A stretch of DNA of 64,000 nt. Source: Vampirovibrio chlorellavorus (GTDB lineage: Bacteria > Cyanobacteriota > Vampirovibrionia > Vampirovibrionales > Vampirovibrionaceae). Positions 28,058 to 36,395 of this stretch are shown piece after piece. A program made the position numbers and the translations under genes. A model generated the notes under the pieces. It made no database searches and was not told where the DNA came from. It was given only the letters and a program-made list of their open reading frames with translations. The stretch's first letter is position 1. Every line of letters begins with the position of its first letter. The stretch spans positions 212,400-276,399 of the forward strand of contig CAIPMU010000014.1 of NCBI GenBank assembly GCA_903866275.1, read 5' to 3'.

Positions 28058-28086
28058 TTGTCACAATCTTAAGATACACGGATAAT
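28058..28086 (+). promoter_or_regulatory. Promoter of the UgpC-type ABC ATPase gene, apparently leaderless
   Basis: TTGTCA (28058-28063) and GATAAT (28081-28086) are exactly 17 bases apart. The -10 ends 7 bases before ATG 28094, so the expected start site coincides with the start codon. The bases between hold no Shine-Dalgarno sequence. Confidence 0.6.
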
Positions 28087-28093
28087 AAAAACT

Positions 28094-29170
28094 ATGGCTG
28101 AAGTGGTTTTGGAAAACGTATTCAAGTCCTACGACCAGACCTCGATTATTCGAGATGTCTCGTTGACCGTGCATGACCGTGAGTTTGTGGTCATGGTGGG
28201 GCCCAGTGGTTGCGGTAAATCCACGCTGCTGCGCATGATTGCCGGACTGGAATCCATCACAGACGGCACCATCGCCATTGAAGAACGCATCGTGAACGCG
28301 GTACCCCCCAAGGACCGCGATATTGCGATGGTCTTTCAGAACTACGCGCTCTACCCGCACATGAGCGTGTTTGAGAACATGGCCTTTGGCCTGAAAATGC
28401 GCAACGTGCCCAAGGCAGAGATTAAAACCAAGGTCGATGAGGCCGCCCGCATTCTGGATTTGGAGCACTTGCTGGATCGCAAGCCCAAGCAGTTGTCCGG
28501 CGGGCAGCGGCAACGGGTGGCCTTGGGTCGGGCCATTGTGCGCAACCCCAAAGTATTCCTGATGGACGAGCCACTGTCGAATCTGGATGCCAAGTTGCGC
28601 ATTCAGATGCGTACCGAAATTGCCGCGCTGCACAAGCGCCTGAACGCCACCACCATCTATGTCACCCACGATCAGGTGGAAGCCATGACCATGGGCGACC
28701 GCATTGTGATCTTGAATCAGGGCAAAATCCAGCAGATGGACACGCCCTTGCGGGTTTATCAGGATCCGGCCAACATGTTTGTGGCCGGTTTTGTGGGGCA
28801 GATGAACTTTTTAACCGGCATTCTCGAAGCTGGCGGCCTGCGTTTGGGGGATGGCGTGTTGCTAACCTTGCCGGACGCGTTAAAGCCGCAGGGTGAACAA
28901 TTGAGCGGTCGGGCGGCCGTGTTGGGCGTTCGCCCGGAGCACTGGCTGCCGCAATCCGCCCCGGAATCCGGGCAAGACTTTGACGTGGTTCCTAATCGCG
29001 TGGAATTATTGGGCAGTGAGCAAATGTTGCACTTTGCCCTGGGCAAGCAGGCCATCACCGCCCGCTGGCCATCGGATCTGCCCGTCTCGGAAGATCAACC
29101 GCTTTCCATCAAGCTGGAAACCAACAAAGCCCTCCTCTTCGATGCCGCCTCCGAGGAGCGCATCGTTTAG
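28094..29170 (+). CDS. ugpC: ABC transporter ATP-binding protein, UgpC/MalK (sugar, CUT1) type
   Basis: The 358-residue protein is a sugar-type ABC ATPase. Seen: Walker [10 protein letters not shown] (about 37-45), Q-loop [13 protein letters not shown], signature [14 protein letters not shown] (about 135-148), Walker [18 protein letters not shown]-loop [10 protein letters not shown], and a C-terminal TOBE/OB-type regulatory domain (about 240-350) with VLGVRPEHW. That C-terminal domain and the length are the mark of MalK/UgpC. No permease or binding protein is adjacent, so it probably serves one or several sugar or glycerol-phosphate importers encoded elsewhere, a known habit of MsmK-like ATPases. 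The symbol reflects family, not a proven substrate. Confidence 0.88.
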   Translation: MAEVVLENVFKSYDQTSIIRDVSLTVHDREFVVMVGPSGCGKSTLLRMIAGLESITDGTIAIEERIVNAVPPKDRDIAMVFQNYALYPHMSVFENMAFGLKMRNVPKAEIKTKVDEAARILDLEHLLDRKPKQLSGGQRQRVALGRAIVRNPKVFLMDEPLSNLDAKLRIQMRTEIAALHKRLNATTIYVTHDQVEAMTMGDRIVILNQGKIQQMDTPLRVYQDPANMFVAGFVGQMNFLTGILEAGGLRLGDGVLLTLPDALKPQGEQLSGRAAVLGVRPEHWLPQSAPESGQDFDVVPNRVELLGSEQMLHFALGKQAITARWPSDLPVSEDQPLSIKLETNKALLFDAASEERIV

Positions 29171-29226
29171 GCCATGGTAGAAACTGGTGGTTTTCGTGAG
29201 AAATCATTTGGGACAAAGCTATTACT

Positions 29227-29916
29227 GTGAATAATCTGATTGAGAACTATAATAGCAGTCCAGCATTTAAAGCCTTATTTCAGATTGCTTCTAATGCAAC
29301 TCCAAATTTTGGTTTGTTGGGTGCTGTTGAACAAATTATAGTAACGGCTTATAACAATGCTCAGAAAAAGAGAGTAAAACTTTTTTTTGAGCAGCTGGGC
29401 AAGGGAGAGATTCAATTAAGTGAATCTGTCATTCAGGAAGAAGAGTTTTTATATTTTTTCACTTCTACCCTAAAAGCTGTTATTCGTTCTCGACGGGAAG
29501 AAAAAATTCAATTTTTATCGACATTGTTTTTGAGAACCTTGGAGACCTCATCATTTGAACAGTCCGATCTGTATGAGCATTATCTTTCAATAGTAGATGA
29601 GTTAACATTGACTGAGTTGATACTTTTGAAAATGCTTTATGAAGTATGTAAAAATGAGTCAGAAGATAAGATTGCTACTGAGGATTGGTGGATTGGTTTT
29701 GATGATAGAGCTTTATTGGAATTGAAGAAATTTAATGTAGTGCTAAATCGTGATGAGTTAAGCTTTATTATTGCAGGGCTTGTTAAAACTGGTATGTTAA
29801 AGCCAATTTATGGCTGGTCTGCTAAATCAAGAGTAGAGATATCTGTAAGCTTGTTGGAAAAATTCATTCTAGCTGTTTCTCCTGATTCTGTATTTGCAAG
29901 TACAGGTTATAAGTAG
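29227..29916 (+). CDS. AT-rich orphan gene, unrecognised helical protein
   Basis: I do not recognise this 229-residue protein. It is helical and rich in Leu, Glu, Lys and Phe. Its layout, a short Gly-containing hydrophobic stretch (NFGLLGAVEQIIVTAY), then a charged helix (KRVKLFFEQLGKG), then REEKIQFLSTLFLRTLE and LSIVDELTLTELILLKMLYE, is reminiscent of small proteins often met near mobile or defence loci, but this is an impression only. Base and codon use are visibly more AT-rich than both neighbours, so recent acquisition is likely. The start is a GTG at 29227 with only a weak upstream site. It sits between the ABC ATPase and a convergent gene. Confidence 0.65.
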   Translation: MNNLIENYNSSPAFKALFQIASNATPNFGLLGAVEQIIVTAYNNAQKKRVKLFFEQLGKGEIQLSESVIQEEEFLYFFTSTLKAVIRSRREEKIQFLSTLFLRTLETSSFEQSDLYEHYLSIVDELTLTELILLKMLYEVCKNESEDKIATEDWWIGFDDRALLELKKFNVVLNRDELSFIIAGLVKTGMLKPIYGWSAKSRVEISVSLLEKFILAVSPDSVFASTGYK

Positions 29917-29918
29917 AG

Positions 29919-30917
29919 TTAAGCCGCCCCGCCCAGCATTTGCAGGATGTCCCCGTGTTGGGAGACCATGTAATCTTCCAGGCTTTTGTCATCGATTTGG
30001 GCGGCGGCCATCATCAGCATGGGGTTGGGTAATTGTTCCAGCATGCGCAGTAAAAATTCCGGGGGTAAAATGGCGCAGGCTTGAATTAAGTAGGGCTTGG
30101 GGATCTGGCTCATTTGCTTGTAGACAAAGCCTTCGCTCAGGAAAAACAGCAGGTGAGGCTCCTTCTTGATGTAATCCGTCACCAGCGGCTGCAAGGCTTT
30201 AAACGGCATAGTCTTCAGGCTTTCGGTAATGCGGCAGCGGTCCACGTTCATCAAGAGTTTAAAAATTTCCAGCGGTTTTAACTTGGTGAAATCCTGATTG
30301 GTGCCAAAAATGCGGGACATCAGCAGTTGTAAAAACTGCGGATCCATTTTGACAATGCCCTTGGCCAGCTTGCGGTTGTCCATGCTGGGCGAGCGCAAAA
30401 TACGCATCAGTTGGCTGGTGGGCATGCGTTTCACCAGCTCTCTAATTTTAAACAAACTCAGCATGATTTTAAGCAAAAACTTGCGGGGTAAATGCATAAT
30501 CATGCGCAAGAGTTTCTCTTTGCTGAACAAGCGCAAGGCATTGACTAGCAAGTCTTGCGGCAACAAGCGTAAAATTTTCAGCCAGTCCCGACGGTGCAAT
30601 AAATTGAGCACTTTTAATTTGTTCGCGCCCAGATTGATCAGCTTCACGATCTCGCGTAAATCCAGCGCCCGCCGTTTGACAGCGCCCGTGCCTCGCGGAC
30701 TGCCGGTTTTACAGGGGGCATGGGCGCGTTGAACACCCTCGCCCGCCGCCGCCCGATGTGCCCGGTGCAGTGGAAATGTTCGCCCGGTTGCGCCCATATA
30801 ACCAGTCTGTTCCTCAGGCTCTTCTGAGCCGTCCTCCAGGGCTTGCGGTTTTCCCTCGATGAAGGCGACGGGTATAATGGCCGGGTTCGTATTCACGTCC
30901 AGCAGTTCAATCCGCAT
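29919..30917 (-). CDS. Helical-repeat protein of unknown function
   Basis: The 332-residue protein has a low-complexity, Arg/Gly/Ala-rich N-terminus (residues 1-85). From residue 85 to the end it shows continuous short helices with a repeating Leu/Pro pattern of about 13-20 residues per unit (for example LLPQDLLVNALRLFSKEKLL, HLPRKFLLKIMLSLF, RMPTSQLMRILRS, ILPPEFLLRMLEQLP). The second part is very basic. Similar superhelices occur in FliG or MgtE N-terminal domains, but no specific motif of either is present. There is no signal peptide. It may be a scaffold. It ends 3 bases from the AT-rich gene on the other strand, and lies divergent to the TPR gene. Confidence 0.6.
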   Translation of the reverse strand: MRIELLDVNTNPAIIPVAFIEGKPQALEDGSEEPEEQTGYMGATGRTFPLHRAHRAAAGEGVQRAHAPCKTGSPRGTGAVKRRALDLREIVKLINLGANKLKVLNLLHRRDWLKILRLLPQDLLVNALRLFSKEKLLRMIMHLPRKFLLKIMLSLFKIRELVKRMPTSQLMRILRSPSMDNRKLAKGIVKMDPQFLQLLMSRIFGTNQDFTKLKPLEIFKLLMNVDRCRITESLKTMPFKALQPLVTDYIKKEPHLLFFLSEGFVYKQMSQIPKPYLIQACAILPPEFLLRMLEQLPNPMLMMAAAQIDDKSLEDYMVSQHGDILQMLGGAA

Positions 30918-31120
30918 GGCATGATCCCCTTAACGCTGAATGTTCCTCACTGAGTGTGCTTTCGGCGGCTTCCGGAAAATCTTGAGCAAACTGTTACGCT
31001 TCTTCACAGGCGCTGTCGGGGCAAGCGTTTGGCACATCGGGGAATTCGGGAGAAGGGCAGGACGAAGCCTCGGCTGAGGTAGGGTCGAGTCTGTGCCAGA
31101 GTGTTGCGCTCCAGCGGAAT

Positions 31121-31149
31121 TTGGCGCGCGGGGTTGCGGTTGCTATAAT
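31121..31149 (+). promoter_or_regulatory. Strong sigma-70-type promoter of the large TPR gene
   Basis: TTGGCG (31121-31126) and a perfect TATAAT (31144-31149) are 17 bases apart, with TGC directly before the -10. Expected start near 31156 gives a leader of about 58 bases. Confidence 0.75.
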
Positions 31150-31213
31150 AAAGCCACCCGAATGGAATGGTCGTTGCCGGACTCCGGTGAGCGCTGGAAA
31201 GAGGTATCCACAG

Positions 31214-33691
31214 ATGAAAGACATCGTTTTGCGTCGTTCGCGCCAATGGGTGAACAGGTTGCCATTGGCACTCACCCTGGCTCTCAGCTTGAGCCTCATG
31301 CCGCTTGTGACTCCGGTTTGGGCGATCACTCCCCAGTCACGGGAGGCCTATCAACAGGCGGTGCAGGCCGAGCGGCTGGGCCACTTGAGTGACGCGGAGC
31401 GCTTCTTGCGTCAGGCAATTTCGCTCGATCCCCAGGATTACCTTAACTATGTGAAACTGGCTTCCATCCTGAATCAGCAAGATAAACCCAACGAGGCGGC
31501 CAGTTACTATCAGCATGCCCTCAATCTGCAACCGGAAGATGGCATGATTCTCTACAGTCTGGGCGGCGTTTACGAACAACTGGGACAGTTCGCGAAAGCC
31601 GAAGAAGCCTATGCCCTCAGCTTGCAGAACAATCCCCGCTATCAATACGCGCTGCTCAATCTGGCCCGTGCCGAAATTCAACAGAAAAAATATACACCCG
31701 CGATTGCTCATTATCAGCAGTTTTTAAGCCAATACCCGGATCATTATGAGGCCCGTCGTCGACTGGCCAAGCTGTATCTGGTCACGGGGCAGGAAACTGC
31801 CTCGGTGAAAGAGTATGATGCGCTGAAGCAACGCTTTCCGAATCGCTTTGACGAGCATCTGGATATGGCTCGCGCCCTGAACGGGGCCAATGCACCGGCT
31901 CAGGCGCTGGAAGAATTGAAACTGGCCTACGCCAAAGAAGGCGGCAAGGCCGATATTGATGAAGAAATGGGCCGGGCGCATGTGGCTCTGGGTCAGGCAG
32001 ATCTGGCCATTTTGAACTACCAGAAGGCCTATGCGCTGGATCCCACGCGGGAGGAATTGCTCCTGAAAATGGCGGAGCTGTACCGCTTCCAGAAAAACCC
32101 GGATCAGGCCATTGGACAGTATCTGGCCTTCCTCAAGCTGCACCCGGAGCATCAGGATGTGCGGCGTCAGTTGGTGAATCTGTACTTTGAGAATCAGCGC
32201 TTTGAGCCCGCCTTGAACGAGCTGGGCGTGATGCTGGCTGCGGCGAGCGAGCCCAAAAGCGATTCGCCAGAGGCCGTGAAAAACAGCGCGCAACAGCAGT
32301 ACGAGATTCGCAAGGACATGGCCTATGCCACGCAAATGCTGGGTGATTTGCCCAAGGCCACCGAGCAATACGAAGCCTTGCTGCAATCACCGCTGGCCGC
32401 CAACGACTTGCAACTCAAGTCGAATCTGGCCATCGCCTACCACAAGAGCGGCGCTTTTGATAAAGCCATCCCCTTGTATAAGCAGATCTATTACGCTGAG
32501 CCGCAGTATAAGCAACAGTACCGGATTGATACGGTGGGGCTGGGCAACGATCTGGCTGTGGCCATCACGGCTGTGGGCGATTCCGCCTACAAGCGGGAAG
32601 ACTACAATGCCGCCCTCACCGCGTTTGGCGATGCTGCCCTGTATGCGGCCAGCACTAACTATTGGCCTCAACTGGGTTTAGCCAATACCTACTATGCCTT
32701 GAACATGCCGGAAAAAGCCTATGCAGCCTATGGCACAGTGCTGGAAAAAGATCCCGATAACGTGACGGCTCGTTTGTATCGCACCAAGTTGGCCATTGCC
32801 AAAGGGGCAAGCGATCAGGCCAAGTCCACGGCAGCGGCTGGTGCGGTACCGCCCGCCCAATTGGCGACTTTAGAAGCGCTGGCCAAAGAGAATCCCACCA
32901 ATCTGGAAGTGCTGGTTGCTCTGGCTGATGCCTATGCTCTCCAAGGGAACGCCACGGCGGCGGCTTCGGCGTATGAGAAAGCCCTCGCGGTAGCCCCGCA
33001 AAACGTGCCCTTGTTGCTCTCGCTGGGTACCCAATGGCAAAACCTGGGTAACTATGAGCAGGCCAAAGCCGTCTATCTGAGGGCCTTGGCGATTGATGAC
33101 CATTCGCCCATGCTTTATTACAACCTCGGTATTGTGTGTAACGAGCTGGGCCAGCTGGATCAGTCCGCGGAGGCTTACCAAAAGGCGCTGGCGCTCGACC
33201 CGCACTATGTTGATTCCCAATACGGGCTGGCGATCACGCTGGAGAAACAGCAAAAGTATCAGGACGCGTTGGAAACCTATCAGACCTACGCCCGCGATCC
33301 GCAAGCGCACTATGGTAAAGAGGCCCAAAGCCGGATTGAGATCCTCAAACAGGCTTTGAATCCGGCCCCGGTGATTTCTCCGGATGCCAGCACGGTGCCC
33401 GTGGTCCCTGCATCAACACCGCCGAAGCCTGCAGCGCACGGGACGCCTGTGACCACTGTAGCGCCTGTTGTACCCAAGGTCACGCCGAAACCCGTTTCGG
33501 TGGCTTCCCCCGTTTTGAAGCCTGCGGCTCCGGTTGCGCCGGTGGTTGTGGCTCCCAAAGCGATGGGTAAACCCTCCGGGCTGGCAACCATTAAGCCCGT
33601 GGTGCCTGCGATCAGTGCGAATAAACCGGTTAGTGCACCCAAGACCCCCACGTTGCCCAGTGTGAAAAATGGCCGAATCCCGATTCAGTAA
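31214..33691 (+). CDS. Large secreted TPR-repeat protein with Pro/Val/Ala-rich tail
   Basis: The 825-residue protein opens with MKDIVLRRSRQWVNRLPLAL and a hydrophobic core ending in VWA-I, a signal peptide with a likely cleavage after Ala-35. From about residue 38 to 715 it consists of TPR units, for example NYVKLASILNQQDKPNEAAS, ILYSLGGVYEQLGQFAKAEE, LLSLGTQWQNLGNYEQAKAV and MLYYNLGIVCNELGQLDQSA. The final 110 residues are a disordered tail rich in Pro, Val, Ala, Thr and Lys that may lie across the cell wall. Such periplasmic TPR proteins scaffold envelope or polysaccharide assembly. The ATG at 31214 has AGAGGT upstream and its own strong promoter; an in-frame upstream extension lies across that promoter. 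Confidence 0.82.
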   Translation: MKDIVLRRSRQWVNRLPLALTLALSLSLMPLVTPVWAITPQSREAYQQAVQAERLGHLSDAERFLRQAISLDPQDYLNYVKLASILNQQDKPNEAASYYQHALNLQPEDGMILYSLGGVYEQLGQFAKAEEAYALSLQNNPRYQYALLNLARAEIQQKKYTPAIAHYQQFLSQYPDHYEARRRLAKLYLVTGQETASVKEYDALKQRFPNRFDEHLDMARALNGANAPAQALEELKLAYAKEGGKADIDEEMGRAHVALGQADLAILNYQKAYALDPTREELLLKMAELYRFQKNPDQAIGQYLAFLKLHPEHQDVRRQLVNLYFENQRFEPALNELGVMLAAASEPKSDSPEAVKNSAQQQYEIRKDMAYATQMLGDLPKATEQYEALLQSPLAANDLQLKSNLAIAYHKSGAFDKAIPLYKQIYYAEPQYKQQYRIDTVGLGNDLAVAITAVGDSAYKREDYNAALTAFGDAALYAASTNYWPQLGLANTYYALNMPEKAYAAYGTVLEKDPDNVTARLYRTKLAIAKGASDQAKSTAAAGAVPPAQLATLEALAKENPTNLEVLVALADAYALQGNATAAASAYEKALAVAPQNVPLLLSLGTQWQNLGNYEQAKAVYLRALAIDDHSPMLYYNLGIVCNELGQLDQSAEAYQKALALDPHYVDSQYGLAITLEKQQKYQDALETYQTYARDPQAHYGKEAQSRIEILKQALNPAPVISPDASTVPVVPASTPPKPAAHGTPVTTVAPVVPKVTPKPVSVASPVLKPAAPVAPVVVAPKAMGKPSGLATIKPVVPAISANKPVSAPKTPTLPSVKNGRIPIQ

Positions 33692-33707
33692 CCAATTCCA
33701 GCGCGGA

Positions 33708-34469
33708 CTAAAGCGGCTGTAATTGCAGGAAGGCCACTTGCCGTCCGTTTTCGGTGCGGCGATACGACCATAAGTGCTCCGGCTGGCATTGGGTGCAGAT
33801 GGCCAGACATTCAATGGCTTGCACCCCTAAACCATTGAGTTGGAGTTGATTGACCCGTTTAAGATCAACGCGGGGTTTGCCGTTGGCGTTGATGGTGTTA
33901 AATTGCTCGGGGCTTTGGGCGGGAATGGTCTTCCCCACGGCATCGGCGACTTCCTGAGAAACTTCATAGCAACAGCCTCCAATTGAGGGGCCGATTACGG
34001 CAATGAGGGCTTCGGGGCTGGCCCCGTGGTCGTTGAACAAACGCTGGGCCACTTTGGCCGTGATAGATTGGGCGGTGCCCCGCCACCCGGCATGGACCAC
34101 CGCGCCCACATGCTGTTGGGGCTCGTATAAAATAATGGGCACGCAATCGGCCACCTGCACCATGGCGGGGATACCCGGCTCGGTCAGGATGACCGCGTCC
34201 GCGTCATTCTCGCAGGGCAAGTCGTTCAGGCGGGCCTGATCGGTGTGGGTTTGGCGAGGCATGCTCAACCGGCTGCCGTTCATGCCCGTGTGCGCGCAGA
34301 GCGCCTGACGGCTGGCCTGAATTTCTTCGGCCGAAAATCCGGGGCCGCCCAGGGTAATGGGTTTGCCCGTAAACCCGTGGATCACCCGTTCAGCGTAGGC
34401 GCTCAGCCGCTCCGATTGATACAATACGAAGGGACTGGTAGTAACAGGCTGTGAGATGGTCGATGTCAT
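33708..34469 (-). CDS. pgeF: Peptidoglycan editing factor PgeF (YfiH/DUF152, multicopper-polyphenol-oxidase-like fold)
   Basis: The 253-residue protein has the conserved zinc-site residues of the YfiH family: MPRQTHTDQA (His), VQVADCVPIILYE (Cys) and GAVVHAGWRGTAQSI (His), followed by IGPSIGGCCYEVS and YRRTENGRQVAFLQL. E. coli YfiH edits mis-incorporated L-Ser in peptidoglycan precursors; related proteins are reported to have purine nucleoside activities. The ATG at 34469 is where homologues begin; the frame stays open upstream but without homology. Its 5' end overlaps the start of the divergent gene at 34456. GGAGG stands 14 bases before the ATG, which is longer than usual. Confidence 0.88.
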   Translation of the reverse strand: MTSTISQPVTTSPFVLYQSERLSAYAERVIHGFTGKPITLGGPGFSAEEIQASRQALCAHTGMNGSRLSMPRQTHTDQARLNDLPCENDADAVILTEPGIPAMVQVADCVPIILYEPQQHVGAVVHAGWRGTAQSITAKVAQRLFNDHGASPEALIAVIGPSIGGCCYEVSQEVADAVGKTIPAQSPEQFNTINANGKPRVDLKRVNQLQLNGLGVQAIECLAICTQCQPEHLWSYRRTENGRQVAFLQLQPL

Positions 34470-35166
34470 GACGCGTGTGGGAAACCTCCAACTGGGCTGT
34501 GGGCTGATGCTGTTTATTATAGCGGCTTCTCCCCTGACATTGCGCGCGGCCCCTACCGCGACATCGGTCAGGTCCGCTACGCCGCCTGTGGTGCAAAAGT
34601 CTGCCAGTCCGGTTTTTCCTTCGGCGCAATTGGGTGGGAGTAAGCCTGCGATGCCTACTTCGGTAATGCCTGCTGTGGCAACAGCTGCTGTTGCTTCGAG
34701 TTCCGCTCCCAGTCCAGCTGTTGTCAGTAGTCCTTTGCAGTTGCGTCTGGAGCCCATGAAGTCCATTTTTTCCAGTCGGGAAGGTGTGGTGATGCAGTTT
34801 ATTTTTACAGCGCAGACCAAAACCAAGCTGTGCCTGGATAAGGATATTCTCAGCCAGATGTCGGTGTCCCTGTTTCGGGCTGGGCAGGGGAAGTTATCCC
34901 TTCAGCCCATTGTCATTCAGGATAACAGTCAGTTGTTTATGCAGCCCATGCGGGTGGTCTGGTTAGCGCCGGGTCAAAAAATGACGATTCGGGCCAATTT
35001 AAAGCGGTTCCAGCTTGATGGCGGTGCCACATGGCTGCCCGGTGAATACAGCGCAGACGCGACGTTTAATTTATGCGAGCAAACCCCGGTAGAGCCGGTC
35101 ACGGAGCCGGGGCGCGAAATTTCGGTGAAGGCCGTTCGGCCCGGCTGGTTTATGATTATGGAATGA
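34456..35166 (+). CDS. Secreted protein of unknown function
   Basis: The 236-residue product has an N-terminal signal-like segment (GLMLFIIAASPLTLRAAP, about residues 16-33), a low-complexity Ser/Ala/Val/Pro linker (about 34-95), and a C-terminal beta-rich domain (about 95-236) with motifs such as REGVVMQFIFTAQTKTKLCL, MRVVWLAPGQKMTIRANLKR and WLPGEYSADATFNLCEQ. This resembles an immunoglobulin-like periplasmic domain, but no family is recognised. The start may be ATG 34456 or 34468. Its TGA overlaps the ATG of the next gene (ATGA), so the two are translationally coupled. Confidence 0.65.
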   Translation: MVDVMTRVGNLQLGCGLMLFIIAASPLTLRAAPTATSVRSATPPVVQKSASPVFPSAQLGGSKPAMPTSVMPAVATAAVASSSAPSPAVVSSPLQLRLEPMKSIFSSREGVVMQFIFTAQTKTKLCLDKDILSQMSVSLFRAGQGKLSLQPIVIQDNSQLFMQPMRVVWLAPGQKMTIRANLKRFQLDGGATWLPGEYSADATFNLCEQTPVEPVTEPGREISVKAVRPGWFMIME

Positions 35167-36173
35167 GCAATGTGAGGGAAAACCCCGTGAAACAAGCCCC
35201 GGATGAAATCGCCATTGTGACCCAAAGCCCTGCCCGCGCCGAAGCGTTGCGGCAGGCCATCGTGTTGCGCGGCTTCGATGAGATTGTTTGTCTGGATGTG
35301 CGGACGGCAGCCCCCTTATTGCAGGCCAAGCCGCCGGTTCTGGTGATTATCGATCTGGAAAACGATCTCCCGCATACCATAAGGTTGCTAGAGGCCTTGC
35401 CCATTGGGGTGCGTAGTTTGGTGCTGGCCGATGCTTTTGATGAGAGCCTGTTTGTGGCCTGCCATGATCGCGGGGCGCGAGACTTCATGGTGCATCCCGT
35501 TCCGGATGCCATCCTGGTGTCGCGGGTGATTCGCAACTTGCAGGAACATCGACTGGAGCAGGTCGCCAGCCACAAGGATCAAATTCTGGTGGATATGAAT
35601 GTCTTGTCGGCACAATCTGGGGTGTTTACCACTTCGTATCTGCTTAACTTGCTCCGCCAGACTACGGAAAGCTATCTGGCGCAGCCGGCGGGGGAGTCTT
35701 TCAGTTTGCTGCTTCTTCAACTGGGTGGCTATGATAGCCCCTTGCCCGCTGCCGTGCAAGCTCAGGTTCTGGCGAAGGTGGGCGGGATGATCAAGGACTG
35801 TGCCCGAGGTCTGGATGTGGTGGGTGAATATTTTCTGGATAAATTTGCGGTGATTATGCCCCAAACCGGTATTCGGGGGGCGAATGCGTTGGCCAGTCGA
35901 CTGGGCGAGCGCTTGCAGGGGCTGTCTTTTGAAGGCCTGACAGGCCCGTTCGGCCTGAGCGTTTGCACGGGTGTAGCGGAAGCTGCGGGTTGTCGGCATT
36001 ACGAAGATTTTTTGAACCGGGCGTTGTCCAGCTTGAAACCCTATGAGCGGGCAGAAACCGCAGCATCCTCATCTGCTGGCGAGCTGGCCTTGGTGCAAAC
36101 CGCCCACTGGGAGCAGCCTCCGGTCATGGGTGCGAATCAGCCTGCCATGTCGCCGCCCAGCAATTTAATCTAG
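35163..36173 (+). CDS. Receiver-like plus degenerate GGDEF protein
   Basis: The 336-residue protein has an N-terminal receiver-like domain (about residues 15-120: EIAIVTQSPARAEALRQAIV, PPVLVIIDLENDLPHTIRLL, ARDFMVHPVP) and a C-terminal region (about 155-300) that follows the GGDEF fold. In place of GGDEF it has GEYFLDKFAVIMPQTG, so cyclase activity is unlikely. The acceptor Asp may be the D in VIIDLEND. It overlaps the preceding secreted-protein gene by an ATGA junction. It could sense c-di-GMP or GTP or act as a protein-protein switch. The C-terminal 35 residues are disordered. Confidence 0.7.
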   Translation: MSNVRENPVKQAPDEIAIVTQSPARAEALRQAIVLRGFDEIVCLDVRTAAPLLQAKPPVLVIIDLENDLPHTIRLLEALPIGVRSLVLADAFDESLFVACHDRGARDFMVHPVPDAILVSRVIRNLQEHRLEQVASHKDQILVDMNVLSAQSGVFTTSYLLNLLRQTTESYLAQPAGESFSLLLLQLGGYDSPLPAAVQAQVLAKVGGMIKDCARGLDVVGEYFLDKFAVIMPQTGIRGANALASRLGERLQGLSFEGLTGPFGLSVCTGVAEAAGCRHYEDFLNRALSSLKPYERAETAASSSAGELALVQTAHWEQPPVMGANQPAMSPPSNLI

Positions 36174-36395
36174 TCTGTTTTTCATTCATTACTCTTGTTT
36201 CGCTGTTTCCAGTTCCTGGTATGGGGGTGTAAGATTTGGCGGGCTCGCGGTATGATGAAAATACCAGAGGGTAAGCTCCAGGGGTTTATCTGAAAAAATC
36301 TGGTCAAGGGCTGACTTTACAGGAAGCCACAAGCTGGACGGGACGGTCCCCAAACGACAACGCGTTGGACAAGCGAATGAGAGGGAAACAATACA

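Noticed and set aside
29919..30917. Identification of the helical-repeat protein as FliG or MgtE
   Set aside because: The repeat pattern is similar in general but no EHPQ-like, PAA-like or other diagnostic motif is present.
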